From NCBI RefSeq assembly GCF_003233655.1, contig NZ_CP029835.1, forward strand, positions 124,001 through 188,000: 64,000 nucleotides of DNA. Reading direction: 5' to 3'. Shown in pieces: positions 33,601 to 44,629 of this stretch. The position numbers were made by a program, and so were the translations under genes. This DNA comes from Azospirillum ramasamyi (GTDB lineage: Bacteria > Pseudomonadota > Alphaproteobacteria > Azospirillales > Azospirillaceae). The notes beneath the pieces were generated by a model. That model was not told the origin of the DNA. It made no database searches and worked only from the letters and a program-made list of their open reading frames with translations. Each line of letters opens with the position of its first letter. Positions within the stretch are counted from its first letter, which is position 1.

Positions 33601-34632
33601 ATGGCCTCAGACACCGCCCCCGTTCCCGCCCTTTCCCAGAACCAAGCGCTCGACCACCTGTCGGAGCTGGCCGACAAGGCCCGCGCCTATGCCCGCAACG
33701 CCAAGGCCGGGAACACGCAGCGCGCCTACGCCGCCGACTGGCGCCACTACAGCGCCTGGTGTCTGCGCCGCGGCGTTCCTCCAACGCCACCCAACCCACA
33801 GGCGATCGGCCTCTACCTCGCCGATCTCGCTTCCGAGACCTCACCGGCGGGCCGGCGCTCCCGAAGCGCGGCGACGGTCGAGCGCCGGCTGTCCGGACTC
33901 GCCTGGAGCTTCCGCCAGCGGGGCTGCCCGCTCGACCGCGGCGACCGCCACATCAAGGAGGTGCTGGCCGGCATCCGCCGCAGCCACGGCCGCCCGCCCG
34001 TCCGGAAGGAGGCGCTGCTCGCAGCCGACCTGCTGCGCATGCTCGGCTGCCTGCCCGGCGATCTGCGCGGCGTGCGCGACCGCGCCATCCTGCTGCTCGG
34101 TTTTGCCGGCGGGCTGCGGCGCAGCGAGATCGTCGGTCTCGACCATGGCGCGGGGGAGACCGACGACGGCCGCGGCTGGGTCGAGGTGCTGGAGGGTGGG
34201 CTGGTCCTGCACATCCGCGGCAAGACCGGCTGGCGCGAGGTCGAGGTCGGGCCGGGAACCACGCCGCTGAGCTGCCCGGTGGCGGCGCTGAAGAGCTGGA
34301 TGGAATTGGGCCGCATCGCCCATGGGCCGCTGTTCCGCCGCATCGCCCGCGACGGCAGGCGGGCCCTGACCGACCGGCTGTCCGACAAGCATGTCGCCCG
34401 CCTGGTGCAGGCGACGGCTCTTGCCGCCGGCATCCGCGGCGACCTGCCGGAGGGAGAGCGCCGTCAGCGCTTCGCCGGCCACTCCCTGCGCGCCGGGCTG
34501 GCCACCGCCGCCGAGGCGGAGGAACGCTTCGTCCAGCGCCATCTCGGTCATGCCTCGGCCGAGATGACCCGGCGCTACCAGCGCCGCCGCGACCGCTTCC
34601 GCATCAATCTCACCCGGGCCGCCGGCTTGTGA
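33601..34632 (+). CDS. Tyrosine recombinase/integrase
   Basis: 343 residues from MASDTAPVPALSQNQALDHL. One N-terminal SAM-like core-binding domain (AGNTQRAYAADWRHYSAWCL), then the catalytic domain with R173 (GLRRSEIVGL), K208 (IRGKTGWREV), H294/R297 (FAGHSLRAGL), H317 (HLGHASAEM) and Y326. All key residues are intact. This type commonly accompanies ScpB/DUF1403/DUF1612 in alphaproteobacterial replicons and may resolve replicon multimers. It is distinct from the longer recombinase inside the transposon. A perfect palindrome follows its stop by 7 bp. Confidence 0.88.
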   Translation: MASDTAPVPALSQNQALDHLSELADKARAYARNAKAGNTQRAYAADWRHYSAWCLRRGVPPTPPNPQAIGLYLADLASETSPAGRRSRSAATVERRLSGLAWSFRQRGCPLDRGDRHIKEVLAGIRRSHGRPPVRKEALLAADLLRMLGCLPGDLRGVRDRAILLLGFAGGLRRSEIVGLDHGAGETDDGRGWVEVLEGGLVLHIRGKTGWREVEVGPGTTPLSCPVAALKSWMELGRIAHGPLFRRIARDGRRALTDRLSDKHVARLVQATALAAGIRGDLPEGERRQRFAGHSLRAGLATAAEAEERFVQRHLGHASAEMTRRYQRRRDRFRINLTRAAGL

Positions 34633-34639
34633 CGCTTTT

Positions 34640-34691
34640 CATGTCATCGAGCGTAAAGCCTGATGTGTCAGGCTTTACGCTCGATGACATG
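34640..34691. repeat. Mosaic repeat terminal hairpin, copy 2 (52-bp perfect palindrome)
   Basis: 24-bp arms, beginning CATGTCATCGAGCGTAAAGC, around loop TGTG, with no mismatch. Only the terminal hairpin of the larger repeat is present. Located 8 bp after the recombinase stop; may double as a terminator. Confidence 0.8.
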
Positions 34692-34760
34692 ATATGCAGG
34701 CCAAGGCTCGCAGATGCTCACCTTCGGCATGCGCCGGAACCAGCAACAGGCAGGCCGGTG

Positions 34761-35459
34761 TCAGTCCGGCGTGCGCAGCCGGTAGCCGACCCCCGTCTCG
34801 GTCAGGATGTGATGGGGCCGTTCCGGATCGGGTTCGATCTTCTGCCGCAGTTGCCGGATGTATATCCGCAGATACTGGATGTCGGTTTCACCACCCCACA
34901 CCTCCTTGAGGATGAAGCGGTGGGTCAGCACCTTGCCGGCATGCGCCACCAGAAGCCGCAGCAGGTCGTATTCGCGCGGCGACAGCTTCACATCCTCCCC
35001 TTTCACGGTGACGATGCGGCGGACCAGATCGACCGTCAGGTCGCCGCTGCGGAACAGCGGCCGTTCCCCCTGCTGCTGCAGCTTGTGACGCATCGCGGTG
35101 CGGATGCGGGCCAGCAGTTCCTCGACCCCGAAAGGCTTGGTCACATAGTCGTCCGCCCCGAGATCGAGCGCCTCGACCTTGCCGGCCTCGTCCACCCGGC
35201 TGGACAGCACGATGATCGGCAGGGTCACGCCGCTCCCGCGCAGGCGCCGGATGACCTCCAGCCCATCGATGCCCGGCAAGCCGAGATCGAGGACCAGGAG
35301 ATCGGGGGACCGCCGGCGCACGTCCTCGATGGCCTTGCTTCCGTCCTCCGCCTCGATGATGTCGTATCCCTGGGCAGACAGGCTGGTGCGCAGAAAGCGC
35401 CGGATGGGCGGTTCGTCGTCGACGACGAGCACGCGCAAGGGGATGGAGTCCGATTTCAT
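34761..35459 (-). CDS. kdpE: Response regulator KdpE
   Basis: 232 residues, OmpR/PhoB class. The receiver has [19 protein letters not shown], phospho-accepting Asp in [14 protein letters not shown], and YVTKPFG. The winged-helix output ([40 protein letters not shown]) is almost diagnostic for KdpE. Start overlaps the kdpD stop by 4 bp, so translation is coupled. It should activate kdpFABC under low potassium or high osmolarity. It is the last gene of the operon. Confidence 0.95.
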   Translation of the reverse strand: MKSDSIPLRVLVVDDEPPIRRFLRTSLSAQGYDIIEAEDGSKAIEDVRRRSPDLLVLDLGLPGIDGLEVIRRLRGSGVTLPIIVLSSRVDEAGKVEALDLGADDYVTKPFGVEELLARIRTAMRHKLQQQGERPLFRSGDLTVDLVRRIVTVKGEDVKLSPREYDLLRLLVAHAGKVLTHRFILKEVWGGETDIQYLRIYIRQLRQKIEPDPERPHHILTETGVGYRLRTPD

Positions 35460-38206
35460 GCGGCGGCTTCCTCTTCATATCCGGGCATATCGGCGGCCTT
35501 CGGGAGGGTCAGGGTGAAGACGGCGCCGCTCCGGTCGTGGCGGTTGCCGGCGGTGACCGTTCCCCCCATCGCCTCGACGAAGCCCCGGCAGATCGCCAGT
35601 CCCAGACCGGTGCCGGCGCGCTGCCGGTCCTGGGCGTGGACACGATAGAACTTGTCGAAGATCCGCTCCACATCCTCCGGCGGAATGCCGCCGCCCTCAT
35701 CCAGCACCTCGATGCGGACCAGCCCGCCGTCCCGCCGCCCCCGCACCGTGATCCTCGACCCGGCCGGCGCATACTTGCCGGCATTGTCCAACAGATTGAA
35801 CAGCGCCTGCTCGATCAGCACCGCGTCGATGTCCACCATCGGCAAGTCGGCGGGAAGGTCGACCTCCACCCGATGGCCGGCGAGGATGCGCGACACCCGC
35901 TCCAACGCGCTGCCGACCACCTCGGACAGGTCGACCGCACCGGTGCGCGGCCGGATGGCCCCCGACTCCAGCCGCGTCATATCCAGCAGGTTGGCGATGA
36001 AGCGGTTGAGGCGTTCCGCCTCCTCCTGGATCGTCGCGGCCAGGTCGCGCCGGCCGTCCTCGCCCATCATCGGGCCATAGCTGACGAGGCTGGTCGCCGA
36101 GCCGAGGATGGACGCCAGCGGCGTGCGCAGGTCGTGCGAGATCGACGTGAGCAGGGCCGAGCGCAGGCGCTCGGTTTCAGCGGCCAGCCTGCTCCGGTCG
36201 ACATCCTCCGCCAGCGTCACCCGCTCGATCGCCAGGGCCGCCTGATCGATCAGGGCGTCGAGAAGCCGCCGCTGGTCGGGGGTCAGGAAGCCGTTCGTCC
36301 GCCCCTTGCCGCCGCCGGTATCGATGCCGACCACACCGACGGCGCCCCGCCCGGTGCGCATCGGCAGGAACAGCCACTTGGCGCCGGGCAGCGTGTCGGA
36401 GCCCTTGCCGGTCGGCCGGTTGTTTTCCCAGGCCCAGACCGCCGCCGCCAGATCGGCATCCCCGATGACGTCCTCCGGCGGATATCCGGCCCGGACCGCA
36501 ACACCGCCTTCGCCGGGGCCGCCCCCATGGCCGCTCTCGGGCAGCAGCAGCACGACATGGACCTTCAGCATGGCGGCGATCTGATAGGCGGTGGCCCACA
36601 GCAGATCGTCCATGGTCACCACGCCGGCCAGCTTCCGGCTGAACCGGTAGAGATCCTCCGTCGTCTTGGCGCGCAGCCGCGCGGTCACCGCCTGGGCGCG
36701 GACACGGGCGGTCAGGTTGCTGGCGATCACCGAGACGACGGCGAAGATCAGCAGGGCTACGATGTTCTCGGGATCGGAAATGGTGAAGGTGTAGAGCGGC
36801 GGCAGGAAGAAGTAGTTGAAGGCCAGAACGCTGATGACGCTGGCATAGAGCGACGGCGCCAGCCCGCCGGTGACGGCGCTCGCCAGCACGGCGGTCAGGA
36901 AGACCAGCGCCATGTTGTTGAGGGCCAGCACCCGATGCAGCACATGGCCGGCGCCCAGCGCCGCCACGACATAGCCCGTGCTCGCGACATAGGGCCACCA
37001 GGAAAAGGCCCGCTGCCGGGATTCTTCCGTCCTGACCGTCTTGGCGGGAAGCGGGGCGCCGGAACCGGCGGCGATGACATGCACGCTGATGTCACCGGCT
37101 CGACGGATCAGACTGTGCGCCACGGAGCCGTGCAGCAGTTCGGACCAGCGCGGACGCGTGGATTTGGCGATCACGATGTGGGTGACGTTGTTGGCCCGTG
37201 CATAGCCGACGACGGTGTCGGCGACATCGCTGCCGGGCACGGTGACCGCCTCGCCGCCCAGCCGCTCGACCAGGCGCAGCGTGTCGGCGACGCGGTCCCG
37301 CTCGGCCTCGCTCAGGCGCAGCGCCCGGCTCGTTTCGACATGGATGGCGCCCCAGCGGGCGCGCAGCCGTTCGGCCTGGCGGCGGGCATAGCGCACCAGG
37401 GCGCCGCCGCCGGCGTCTTCATTGATGCAGACCAGCAGGCGCTCGCCGGCCGCCCAGGGCCCGGAAATCGCATGCGCCTGCATGTGCGTCAGCAGCTGCT
37501 CGTCGACACGGTCGGCGGTGCGCCGCAGCGCCAGCTCGCGCAGGGCCGTCAGGTTTCCGGGAGAGAAATAATGCCGGATCGCCCGCTCGGCCGTGCGCGG
37601 GACATAGACCTTTCCCTGCTGAAGGCGCTGGATCAGGTCGTCGGGCGCGATGTCGACGACCTCGATGTCGTCGGCCCGGTCGAGGATCGAGTCCGGCACC
37701 GTCTCGCGGACCCGGACACGGGTGATCTTGGCGACGACGTCGTTCAGGCTCTCGACATGCTGGATGTTCAGGGTGGTGTAGACGTCGATGCCGGCCGCCA
37801 GCAGTTCGTCGACGTCGAGATAGCGCTTGGGGTGGCGCCCGCCGGGGGCGTTGGTGTGGGCCAGTTCGTCGACAAGCACGATCTTCGGCCGGCGGGCGAG
37901 AATGCCGTCCAGGTCCATTTCGGTCAGGACATGGCCCTTATGCTCGACCGTGCGGCGCGGAACGGCCTCCAACCCGGCGACCAGCGCCTCGGTCTCACGC
38001 CGGCCATGGGTTTCCACCACCCCGATGACGATGTCGACGCCGTCGCGGCGCTTGGCCTGGGCGGTTTCCAGCATCTCGAAGGTCTTGCCGACGCCGGGGG
38101 CCGCGCCAAGAAAGATCTTGAGCCGGCCCTGCCCGTCCTTCACCGCCTGGCGCAGCAGCGCGTCGGGAGATGGCCGTCCGGTGCGGTCGCCGTGTTCGTC
38201 GGTCAT
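35456..38206 (-). CDS. kdpD: Sensor histidine kinase KdpD
   Basis: 916 residues. The N-terminal KdpD domain has Walker-type [20 protein letters not shown] and the family block KPDIV-like [22 protein letters not shown] domain follows ([20 protein letters not shown] region), then four transmembrane helices around residues 400-500 and a GAF domain. His[22 protein letters not shown] and HATPase ([21 protein letters not shown]) complete it. Full length for the family. It senses K+ and turgor and phosphorylates KdpE. It is separated from kdpC by 222 bp containing a perfect hairpin, unlike the tight kdpABC spacing. Confidence 0.95.
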   Translation of the reverse strand: MTDEHGDRTGRPSPDALLRQAVKDGQGRLKIFLGAAPGVGKTFEMLETAQAKRRDGVDIVIGVVETHGRRETEALVAGLEAVPRRTVEHKGHVLTEMDLDGILARRPKIVLVDELAHTNAPGGRHPKRYLDVDELLAAGIDVYTTLNIQHVESLNDVVAKITRVRVRETVPDSILDRADDIEVVDIAPDDLIQRLQQGKVYVPRTAERAIRHYFSPGNLTALRELALRRTADRVDEQLLTHMQAHAISGPWAAGERLLVCINEDAGGGALVRYARRQAERLRARWGAIHVETSRALRLSEAERDRVADTLRLVERLGGEAVTVPGSDVADTVVGYARANNVTHIVIAKSTRPRWSELLHGSVAHSLIRRAGDISVHVIAAGSGAPLPAKTVRTEESRQRAFSWWPYVASTGYVVAALGAGHVLHRVLALNNMALVFLTAVLASAVTGGLAPSLYASVISVLAFNYFFLPPLYTFTISDPENIVALLIFAVVSVIASNLTARVRAQAVTARLRAKTTEDLYRFSRKLAGVVTMDDLLWATAYQIAAMLKVHVVLLLPESGHGGGPGEGGVAVRAGYPPEDVIGDADLAAAVWAWENNRPTGKGSDTLPGAKWLFLPMRTGRGAVGVVGIDTGGGKGRTNGFLTPDQRRLLDALIDQAALAIERVTLAEDVDRSRLAAETERLRSALLTSISHDLRTPLASILGSATSLVSYGPMMGEDGRRDLAATIQEEAERLNRFIANLLDMTRLESGAIRPRTGAVDLSEVVGSALERVSRILAGHRVEVDLPADLPMVDIDAVLIEQALFNLLDNAGKYAPAGSRITVRGRRDGGLVRIEVLDEGGGIPPEDVERIFDKFYRVHAQDRQRAGTGLGLAICRGFVEAMGGTVTAGNRHDRSGAVFTLTLPKAADMPGYEEEAAA

Positions 38207-38428
38207 GGCATCGCTCCCCTCCGGTTCCCGGCTTCCGCATCCTGGATCGGCATTTCCAGCCGATAGTCTCCAGCCGATAGTCTAAAGCGAATTCGCATTC
38301 GCTTTAGATTGATACGACCTCATTCGCCGGTCGGGCTTCGGCCGCATGAGCGGCCGGGGCCGCCGTCACGGCCGCCGCCGACCACCAGGATATGGGGACC
38401 GGTGTCGCGCATGCGGTCATCCACCCTC
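38207..38428. promoter_or_regulatory. kdpC-kdpD intergenic region with hairpin
   Basis: A perfect hairpin, arms CTAAAGCGAAT / ATTCGCTTTAG with loop TCGC, at 38282-38307, preceded by a direct repeat of CAGCCGATAGTCT (about 38258 and 38271). It could attenuate read-through from kdpFABC into kdpDE, or be an interspersed repeat. Confidence 0.6.
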
Positions 38429-39016
38429 CTACCGGCCCGCCGCCGCCTTGCCGGCCGCCTGGTCCAGAGCGAGGTTCAGCGCCAGGACATTGACGGTCGG
38501 CTCGCCGAGGAAGCCGAGCGGGCGGGGCGCGGTGTTGTCGGCGACCAGCTTGCGCACGGCCTCCTCCGGCAGGCCGCGCGCCTTGGCGACGCGCGGCACC
38601 TGGAAGTCGGCGGCGGCCGGCGACAGGTCGGGGTCGAGGCCGCTGCCCGAGGCGGTCACCAGTTCCACCGGCACCGGGGTGCCGGGGTTTTCCGCCTTCA
38701 GCCTCCCGGCCTCGGCCTGCACCCGCTCGACCAGGGCCTTGTTGGTCGGGCCGAGGTTGGAGCCGCCGGAGCTTGCGGCGTTGTAGGGTGTCTCGGCGGT
38801 CGCCGACGGGCGCGGGTGGAAATAGCGGTCGGCGGCGAAGGCCTGGCCGATCAGTTCGGAGCCGATCACCGTGCCGTTCCGCTCGATCAGGCTGCCGTTG
38901 GCCTGATGCGGGAAGAGGCTTTGCGCGATGCCGGTGACGGCCAGCGGATAGGCGAGGCCGGTGACGGCCGCCAGGGCGACGGTCATCACCAGGGCGGGGC
39001 GCAGTTCCTTCAGCAT
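38429..39016 (-). CDS. kdpC: K+-transporting ATPase subunit KdpC
   Basis: 195 residues. One N-terminal membrane anchor ([20 protein letters not shown]), then the periplasmic-facing domain with [37 protein letters not shown] and a C-terminal [12 protein letters not shown]. This is the standard KdpC layout that stabilises the KdpA-KdpB interface. It starts 13 bp after kdpB. Confidence 0.95.
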   Translation of the reverse strand: MLKELRPALVMTVALAAVTGLAYPLAVTGIAQSLFPHQANGSLIERNGTVIGSELIGQAFAADRYFHPRPSATAETPYNAASSGGSNLGPTNKALVERVQAEAGRLKAENPGTPVPVELVTASGSGLDPDLSPAAADFQVPRVAKARGLPEEAVRKLVADNTAPRPLGFLGEPTVNVLALNLALDQAAGKAAAGR

Positions 39017-39029
39017 GGTCGGAGTCCTC

Positions 39030-41165
39030 TCACACGAGCCCGAGGGCGGTGACGGCCAGGTCGATGGCCTTGATGCCGGCGAAGGGCACCAGCAGCCCGC
39101 CCAGCCCGTAGATCAGCAGGTTGCGGCGGAGCAGGGAAGCCGCCCAGACCGCGCGGTAGCGCACGCCGCGCAGGGCCAGCGGGATCAGCGCCACGATGAT
39201 CAGCGCGTTGAAGACGATCGCGGACAGGATGGCGCTTTCCGGGCTGTGCAGGCCCATCACGTTCAGCGCCTGGAGCTGCGGGTAGAAGGCGAGGAACATG
39301 GCGGGGATGATGGCGAAATACTTCGCCACGTCGTTGGCGATGGAGAAGGTGGTGAGCGCGCCGCGGGTCATCAGCAGCTGCTTGCCGATCTCCACGATCT
39401 CGATCAGCTTGGTCGGGTCGCTGTCGAGGTCGACCATGTTGCCGGCCTCGCGCGCCGCCACCGTGCCGGTGTTCATCGCCACGCCGACATCGGCCTGGGC
39501 GAGCGCCGGGGCGTCGTTGGTGCCGTCGCCGCACATGGCGACCAGCTTGCCCTTCGCCTGCTCGTCGCGGATCAGCTGCAGCTTGGCTTCCGGCGTCGCC
39601 TGGGCGAGGAAATCGTCCACCCCGGCCTCGGCGGCGATGGCGGCGGCGGTCATCGGGTTGTCGCCGGTGATCATCACCGTGCGGATGCCCATCTGGCGCA
39701 GGGCGGCGAAGCGCTCGCGGATGCCGCCCTTGACGATGTCCTTCAGGTGGATGATGCCCAGCAGCCGGCCGTCGCGCGCCACCGCCAGCGGCGTGCCGCC
39801 GGCCTTGGACACCCGATCGGCGATGGCGAGGATCTCGCGCTCCACCGGGCCGACCGCCGGATGCAGGGCGGTCCCGAGGGGGATGGCGCCGCGCCCGCCG
39901 GCCGCCGAGACGCGCTGCGTCCCGGTGACGTAGGCCAGCACCGCATCCACCGCGCCTTTGCGGATCACCGTGTCCTCGGTATCGATTCCGCTGATGCGGG
40001 TCTGGGCGGTGAAGGGGACGAAATGGGCGTGCATCTCCTCCATCGCGCGGGCGCGGATGCCGTATTTCTGCTTGGCCAGCACGACGATGGAGCGGCCTTC
40101 CGGCGTCTCGTCGGCCAGCGAGGCGAGCTGCGCGGCGTCGGCCAGATCCTCCTCGCCGACGCCGGCGACCGGCAGGAACTCGGCGGCCTGCCGGTTGCCC
40201 AGCGTGATGGTGCCGGTCTTGTCGAGCAGCAGCGTGTCGACGTCGCCCGCCGCCTCCACCGCGCGGCCGGACATGGCGAGCACGTTGAAGCGGACCAGAC
40301 GGTCCATGCCGGCGATGCCGATGGCCGACAGCAGCGCGCCGATGGTTGTCGGAATCAGGGTGACGAACAGCGCCGCCAGGACCAGCACGCCGACCGAGCC
40401 GCCGGCATAGGCGGCGAAGCTGGGGATGGACGCCACCACGATGACGAAGACGATGGTCAGCCCGGCCAGCAGGATGTTCAGCGCGATCTCGTTCGGCGTC
40501 TTCTGGCGCTGGGCGCCCTCCACCAGCGAGATCATGCGGTCGAGGAAGGTCGAGCCGGGGGCGGCGGTGATGCGCAGCTTGATGTGGTCGGAGAGCACCT
40601 GGGTGCCGCCGGTGACGGCGGAGCGGTCGCCGCCGCTCTCGCGGATGACGGGGGCGGATTCGCCGGTGATGGCGGCTTCGTTGACCGACGCCACGCCCTC
40701 GATCACCTCGCCGTCGGACGGGATGATCTCGCCGGCCTCGACCAGCACGAGGTCGCCGGGCTTGAGAGCGGTGGCGGGCACCATGCGGACGGCGCCGTTC
40801 TCCAGCTTCCTGGCGGTGGTCTCGGCGCGGGTCTTGCGCAGGCTGGCGGCCTGGGCCTTGCCGCGGCCTTCCGCCACCGCCTCGGCGAAGTTGGCGAAGA
40901 GCAGGGTGAACCACAGCCAGACGACGATCTGGACGGCGAAGCCGCTCACCCCGGCGCCGGTCAGCGCGTCGCGCAGGACCAGCAGCGTGGTCAGCGCCGC
41001 CACCACCTCGACGCAGAACATCACCGGGTTGCGGATCATCTGGCGCGGGTCGAGCTTGGCGAACGAACCGCCGATGGCCGGCAGCAGGATGGCGGGATCG
41101 AGCAGGGTGCTGGCCGCCGATCTGGCCGGTGCGCCCCGGCCGGACCGTTTGCTTTTGACGTTCAT
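39030..41165 (-). CDS. kdpB: K+-transporting P-type ATPase subunit KdpB
   Basis: 711 residues. Four N-terminal transmembrane helices, actuator motif [15 protein letters not shown] (TGES class), phosphorylation site [15 protein letters not shown]-binding [13 protein letters not shown] and hinge [20 protein letters not shown]. This is the catalytic subunit powering high-affinity potassium uptake through KdpA. It starts 14 bp after the kdpA stop. Confidence 0.96.
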   Translation of the reverse strand: MNVKSKRSGRGAPARSAASTLLDPAILLPAIGGSFAKLDPRQMIRNPVMFCVEVVAALTTLLVLRDALTGAGVSGFAVQIVVWLWFTLLFANFAEAVAEGRGKAQAASLRKTRAETTARKLENGAVRMVPATALKPGDLVLVEAGEIIPSDGEVIEGVASVNEAAITGESAPVIRESGGDRSAVTGGTQVLSDHIKLRITAAPGSTFLDRMISLVEGAQRQKTPNEIALNILLAGLTIVFVIVVASIPSFAAYAGGSVGVLVLAALFVTLIPTTIGALLSAIGIAGMDRLVRFNVLAMSGRAVEAAGDVDTLLLDKTGTITLGNRQAAEFLPVAGVGEEDLADAAQLASLADETPEGRSIVVLAKQKYGIRARAMEEMHAHFVPFTAQTRISGIDTEDTVIRKGAVDAVLAYVTGTQRVSAAGGRGAIPLGTALHPAVGPVEREILAIADRVSKAGGTPLAVARDGRLLGIIHLKDIVKGGIRERFAALRQMGIRTVMITGDNPMTAAAIAAEAGVDDFLAQATPEAKLQLIRDEQAKGKLVAMCGDGTNDAPALAQADVGVAMNTGTVAAREAGNMVDLDSDPTKLIEIVEIGKQLLMTRGALTTFSIANDVAKYFAIIPAMFLAFYPQLQALNVMGLHSPESAILSAIVFNALIIVALIPLALRGVRYRAVWAASLLRRNLLIYGLGGLLVPFAGIKAIDLAVTALGLV

Positions 41166-41179
41166 GGGAGCGTCCCCGA

Positions 41180-42889
41180 TCAGAAGAGGGTGCCGGCGTT
41201 CAGCGCCAGATGCTCTACCACCGGGCCGAGGGCGAGAGCCGGGAAGAAGGTGAGGCCGCCGACGATCAGGATGACGCCGACCAGCAGCCCGACGAACAGC
41301 CCGTCATGGGTGGGGAAGGTGCCGGCCGATGCCGTTGCCCGCGTCTTGGATGCCAGCGAGCCGGCGATCGCCACCATCGGCACGATGACCAGGAAACGGC
41401 CGACCAGCATGGCGATGGCGATGGTGACGTTGTACCAGGGCGTGTTGCCGGCGAGCCCGCCGAAGGCGCTGCCGTTGTTGGCGGCACCGGAGACATAGGC
41501 GTAGAGCGCCTCGGAGAAGCCGTGCGGGCCGGGGTTCGCCATCGACGCGGTGCCGGTGTCGAGCACCACGGCGGCGGCGGTGAGGCCCAGCATCATCAGC
41601 GGCAGGCAGAGGATGGCGAGCATGGTCATCTTGACCTCCTTCGCCTCCAGCTTCTTGCCGAGATACTCCGGCGTGCGGCCGACCATCAGCCCGGCGACGA
41701 ACAGCGCGACGATGGCGAACAGCAGCATGCCGTAGAGGCCGGCGCCGACGCCGCCGACGATGATCTCGCCCAGCATCATGTTGATCATCGGCACCATGCC
41801 GCCCAAGGGCATGAAGCTGTCATGCATGGCGTTCACCGCGCCGCAGGAGGCGGCGGTGGTGACGGTGGCGAACAGGGCGGACGCGGCGATGCCGAAGCGG
41901 GCCTCCTTGCCCTCCATGTTGCCGGCGATGCCGTCGATGCCGAAGGCGGCGAAGGCGGGGTTGCCCTGGGCCTCCGCCCAATAGGCGACGGAGACGCCGA
42001 CGGCGAAGAGCAGGCCCATGGCGGCCAGGATCGCCCAGCCCTGCCGCTCGTCGCCGACCATGCGGCCGAACAGGTTGGTCAGCCCGGCGCCGATCGCGAA
42101 GATCGACAGCATCTGGACGAGGTTGGTCAGGGCGTTGGGGTTCTCGAAGGGATGGGCGGAGTTGGCGTTGAAGAAGCCGCCGCCGTTGGTGCCCAGCATC
42201 TTGATCGCCTCCTGCGAGGCGACGGGGCCGAGCGCGATGGTCTGACCGGCGCCCTCCAGCGTGGCGGCGTCCACCGCGCCGGCCAGCGTCTGCGGCACGC
42301 CCTGCCACACCAGGAACAGCGCATAGACGAGGCAGATCGGCAGCAGGACGTAGAGCGTGGCGCGGGTCAGGTCGACCCAGAAATTGCCGATGGTGCGGGC
42401 CGACGCGCGGGCGAAGCCGCGGACCAGCGCGACGGCGAGCGCGATGCCGGCGGCGGCCGAGACGTAATTGTGGAAGGTCAGCCCGGCCATCTGGACCAGA
42501 TGGCCCATGGTGGTCTCGCCGCCGTAATTCTGCCAGTTGGTGTTGGTGGTGAAGCTGGCCGCCGTGTTGAAGGCGAGGTCGGCCGGCACCGCCGCCATGC
42601 CCTGCGGGTTCAGCGGCAGAACGGCCTGGAGCCGCTGCAGGGCGTAGAGCAGCAGCATGCCGGCGGCGCTGAACAGCAGCATCGACACGGCGTAGCTCAC
42701 CCAATGCTGTTCGGTGCGCTCGTCCACGCCGGCCAGCCTGTAGAGACCGCGTTCGACGGGTCCGACGATGGGGGAGAGCAGCGTGCGCTCGCCGGTGAAG
42801 ACGCGCGTCATGAAGCCGCCCAGGGGCCGCGTCACCGCGACGACCAGGGCGATGAAGACCAGGATCTGGATCCAGCCGTTGACGGTCAT
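41180..42889 (-). CDS. kdpA: K+-transporting ATPase channel subunit KdpA
   Basis: 569 residues from [21 protein letters not shown] longer frame to 42931 would overlap kdpF, and GAGGAG lies before this ATG. About ten hydrophobic helices with the repeated pore-loop segments, including [29 protein letters not shown] and [11 protein letters not shown], each carrying the selectivity-filter glycine. KdpA forms the potassium channel of the KdpFABC pump. First of the large structural genes, 13 bp after kdpF. Confidence 0.96.
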   Translation of the reverse strand: MTVNGWIQILVFIALVVAVTRPLGGFMTRVFTGERTLLSPIVGPVERGLYRLAGVDERTEQHWVSYAVSMLLFSAAGMLLLYALQRLQAVLPLNPQGMAAVPADLAFNTAASFTTNTNWQNYGGETTMGHLVQMAGLTFHNYVSAAAGIALAVALVRGFARASARTIGNFWVDLTRATLYVLLPICLVYALFLVWQGVPQTLAGAVDAATLEGAGQTIALGPVASQEAIKMLGTNGGGFFNANSAHPFENPNALTNLVQMLSIFAIGAGLTNLFGRMVGDERQGWAILAAMGLLFAVGVSVAYWAEAQGNPAFAAFGIDGIAGNMEGKEARFGIAASALFATVTTAASCGAVNAMHDSFMPLGGMVPMINMMLGEIIVGGVGAGLYGMLLFAIVALFVAGLMVGRTPEYLGKKLEAKEVKMTMLAILCLPLMMLGLTAAAVVLDTGTASMANPGPHGFSEALYAYVSGAANNGSAFGGLAGNTPWYNVTIAIAMLVGRFLVIVPMVAIAGSLASKTRATASAGTFPTHDGLFVGLLVGVILIVGGLTFFPALALGPVVEHLALNAGTLF

Positions 42890-42902
42890 GGGATGGGACT
42901 CC

Positions 42903-42992
42903 TCAGAACCGTTCGGGCCGGACCAGGGCATAGACCAGATAGGCCAGCAGCCCGACGGTCACGAGGCCGGCCAACGCGTAATCGAGGATCAT
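42903..42992 (-). CDS. kdpF: K+-transporting ATPase small subunit KdpF
   Basis: 29 residues, [20 protein letters not shown] then YALVRPERF, one transmembrane helix with the family-typical end RPERF. Strong ribosome site GGAGG 6 bp upstream. Below usual annotation length cut-offs. KdpF stabilises the KdpABC complex. Located between a 27-residue membrane ORF and kdpA. Confidence 0.93.
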   Translation of the reverse strand: MILDYALAGLVTVGLLAYLVYALVRPERF

Positions 42993-43002
42993 CGCCGCCT
43001 CC

Positions 43003-43086
43003 TCACAGCCGGTCGCAGGCGTGGACATAGGCCACCGCCGCGGCGAAGAAGCCGACGGTGAGCGCCAGGAACAGAAGGTCGAGCAT
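43003..43086 (-). CDS. 27-aa membrane ORF leading the kdp operon
   Basis: MLDLLFLALTVGFFAAAVAY then VHACDRL: one hydrophobic helix and a short polar tail with Cys. It ends 10 bp before kdpF and is first in the apparent transcript. Similar mini-ORFs are seen upstream of kdpF in other alphaproteobacterial operons to my recollection. It could be an extra small Kdp subunit or a leader peptide. The ribosome site is moderate (GGAG about 13 bp upstream). Confidence 0.7.
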   Translation of the reverse strand: MLDLLFLALTVGFFAAAVAYVHACDRL

Positions 43087-43599
43087 GGTTCGGGTCTCCG
43101 GGGTTGCCTTCCCCTTGGCCCCGGTCATCGCGCCGGCTCAGCGCCGGGGGGATAAGCTGGATCAAGCGGAACGGGGCCGGACCTCTCCCGCGCGGTCATC
43201 GACAAGGAAGGCGGGCGGGGAAAACTCCAGCCCGGCAAGGGTGCGCCGGAGCCGCGTATAGATTCGATGGGGGGCGGCGATGCCCGAAAATATACGCGCC
43301 ATATATTTCGTCAGCCTGTCGGAGCCGTCGGTCCGTCGGTCCGTCGGGCGACGGAGCGACCGGCGGCCCTGAAGTTCGCGTGGCCGCCGCGCGATCCTCA
43401 TGCGGCGGGCGGAAGTCGCAGATGGAGGCGGACAGGGGCTGGCGGCCTGCCGGCCCCCGTCTTTCCACCCCTTTCCTGTTCTTCTGCCATAACCTCCTGT
43501 CCGAACGCGCGGACTCCCTGCCGTCGGGGCGGATTTATGCTCGTCGTCTTACCGGCGTCCGCCGGCCTTCGGGAACCCTGACAGCAGTGAGGGGACGAC
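43087..43599. promoter_or_regulatory. kdp/aqpZ divergent promoter region
   Basis: 513 bp without a convincing gene. It must contain the kdp promoter and KdpE site on the minus strand, and the aqpZ promoter on the plus strand. The AT-rich near-dyad TATACGCGCCATATA (about 43291-43305) is a candidate regulator site. A small tandem run of CGGTCCGT (about 43330-43347) is present. Confidence 0.5.
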
Positions 43600-44340
43600 A
43601 TGAATATGGTTCGGCGCAGTTCCGCTGAATTTCTCGGGACATTCTGGCTGGTCTTCGGCGGCTGCGGCAGCGCCGTGCTCGCCGCCGCCTTCCCGGAGGT
43701 CGGGATCGGACTGCTCGGCGTCTCCTTCGCCTTCGGCCTCACCGTCCTGACCATGGCCTATTCCATCGGCCACATCTCCGGCTGCCACCTGAACCCGGCG
43801 GTGACGGTCGGGCTGTGGGCAGGGGGGCGGTTTCCGGCCAAGGACATCCTGCCCTATGTGCTGGCCCAGGTGGTCGGAGGCTTCGCGGCGGCCCTGGTCC
43901 TCTATTTCATCGCCACCGGCAAGGCCGACTACAGCCTGGCCGTCAACGGCCTCGCGGCCAACGGGTATGGTGCGCATTCGCCCGGCCAGTACAGCATCAC
44001 CTCGGCCATGGTGATCGAGCCGTTGCTGACCTTCTTCTTCGTGCTGGTGATCCTCGGCTCCACCGACCGGCGGGCGCCGGCCGGCTTCGCGCCGCTGGCC
44101 ATCGGCTTGGCGCTCACCCTCATCCACCTGATCAGCATCCCGGTCACCAACACCTCGGTGAACCCGGCACGCAGCACCGGCCCGGCGCTGGTGGTCGGCG
44201 GATGGGCGCTGCAGCAGCTCTGGCTCTTCTGGGTCGCCCCGCTGGTCGGCGGCCTGGTGAGCGGACTGGCCTACCGCGCGCTTGCCGAGGACATGCCGAC
44301 GAAGCCCGCCATCACCGGCGAGGCGGAAAGCTCCACCTGA
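43600..44340 (+). CDS. aqpZ: Aquaporin Z
   Basis: 246 residues, six transmembrane helices and both NPA boxes: [13 protein letters not shown] and [12 protein letters not shown]. The selectivity region fits water-specific aquaporins: the second NPA is followed by Arg, and a His occurs in [19 protein letters not shown]. The start ATG follows GAGGGG. Inner-membrane water channel. Its location divergent from kdp suggests joint use in osmotic adjustment, which is inference. Confidence 0.95.
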   Translation: MNMVRRSSAEFLGTFWLVFGGCGSAVLAAAFPEVGIGLLGVSFAFGLTVLTMAYSIGHISGCHLNPAVTVGLWAGGRFPAKDILPYVLAQVVGGFAAALVLYFIATGKADYSLAVNGLAANGYGAHSPGQYSITSAMVIEPLLTFFFVLVILGSTDRRAPAGFAPLAIGLALTLIHLISIPVTNTSVNPARSTGPALVVGGWALQQLWLFWVAPLVGGLVSGLAYRALAEDMPTKPAITGEAESST

Positions 44341-44505
44341 TCCGCAGCGGCGGGCCGGTTCGCCGGGACCGGCCCCGGATGCCGCCCGTCCTTCATGCCC
44401 TGGCCCCCCTGGATCCTCTGAATCCCCCATGCCCCGCCGATGTCCCAACGCCGCCGCGCCGCCGACTGCTATTCAGGCAGGAAAGACGGCGCAAAAGGCG
44501 TACCC

Positions 44506-44619
44506 ATGCGGCAATTCGACCCCGATTCCAATCCGATGACCGATGCCGATTACGGCATCGTGCTGGGCCTGTTCATCGGCATCTATCTCGGCCTCCTGCT
44601 GGTGTCGGCCCTGCCATAG
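44506..44619 (+). CDS. Small single-pass membrane protein
   Basis: 37 residues, MRQFDPDSNPMTDADYGIVL then GLFIGIYLGLLLVSALP: an acidic N-terminus and one transmembrane helix to the end. AAGG lies 7 bp upstream of the ATG. No known family. Right before a mosaic repeat, which may end its transcript. Confidence 0.5.
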   Translation: MRQFDPDSNPMTDADYGIVLGLFIGIYLGLLLVSALP

Positions 44620-44629
44620 GGCGCCTCTC

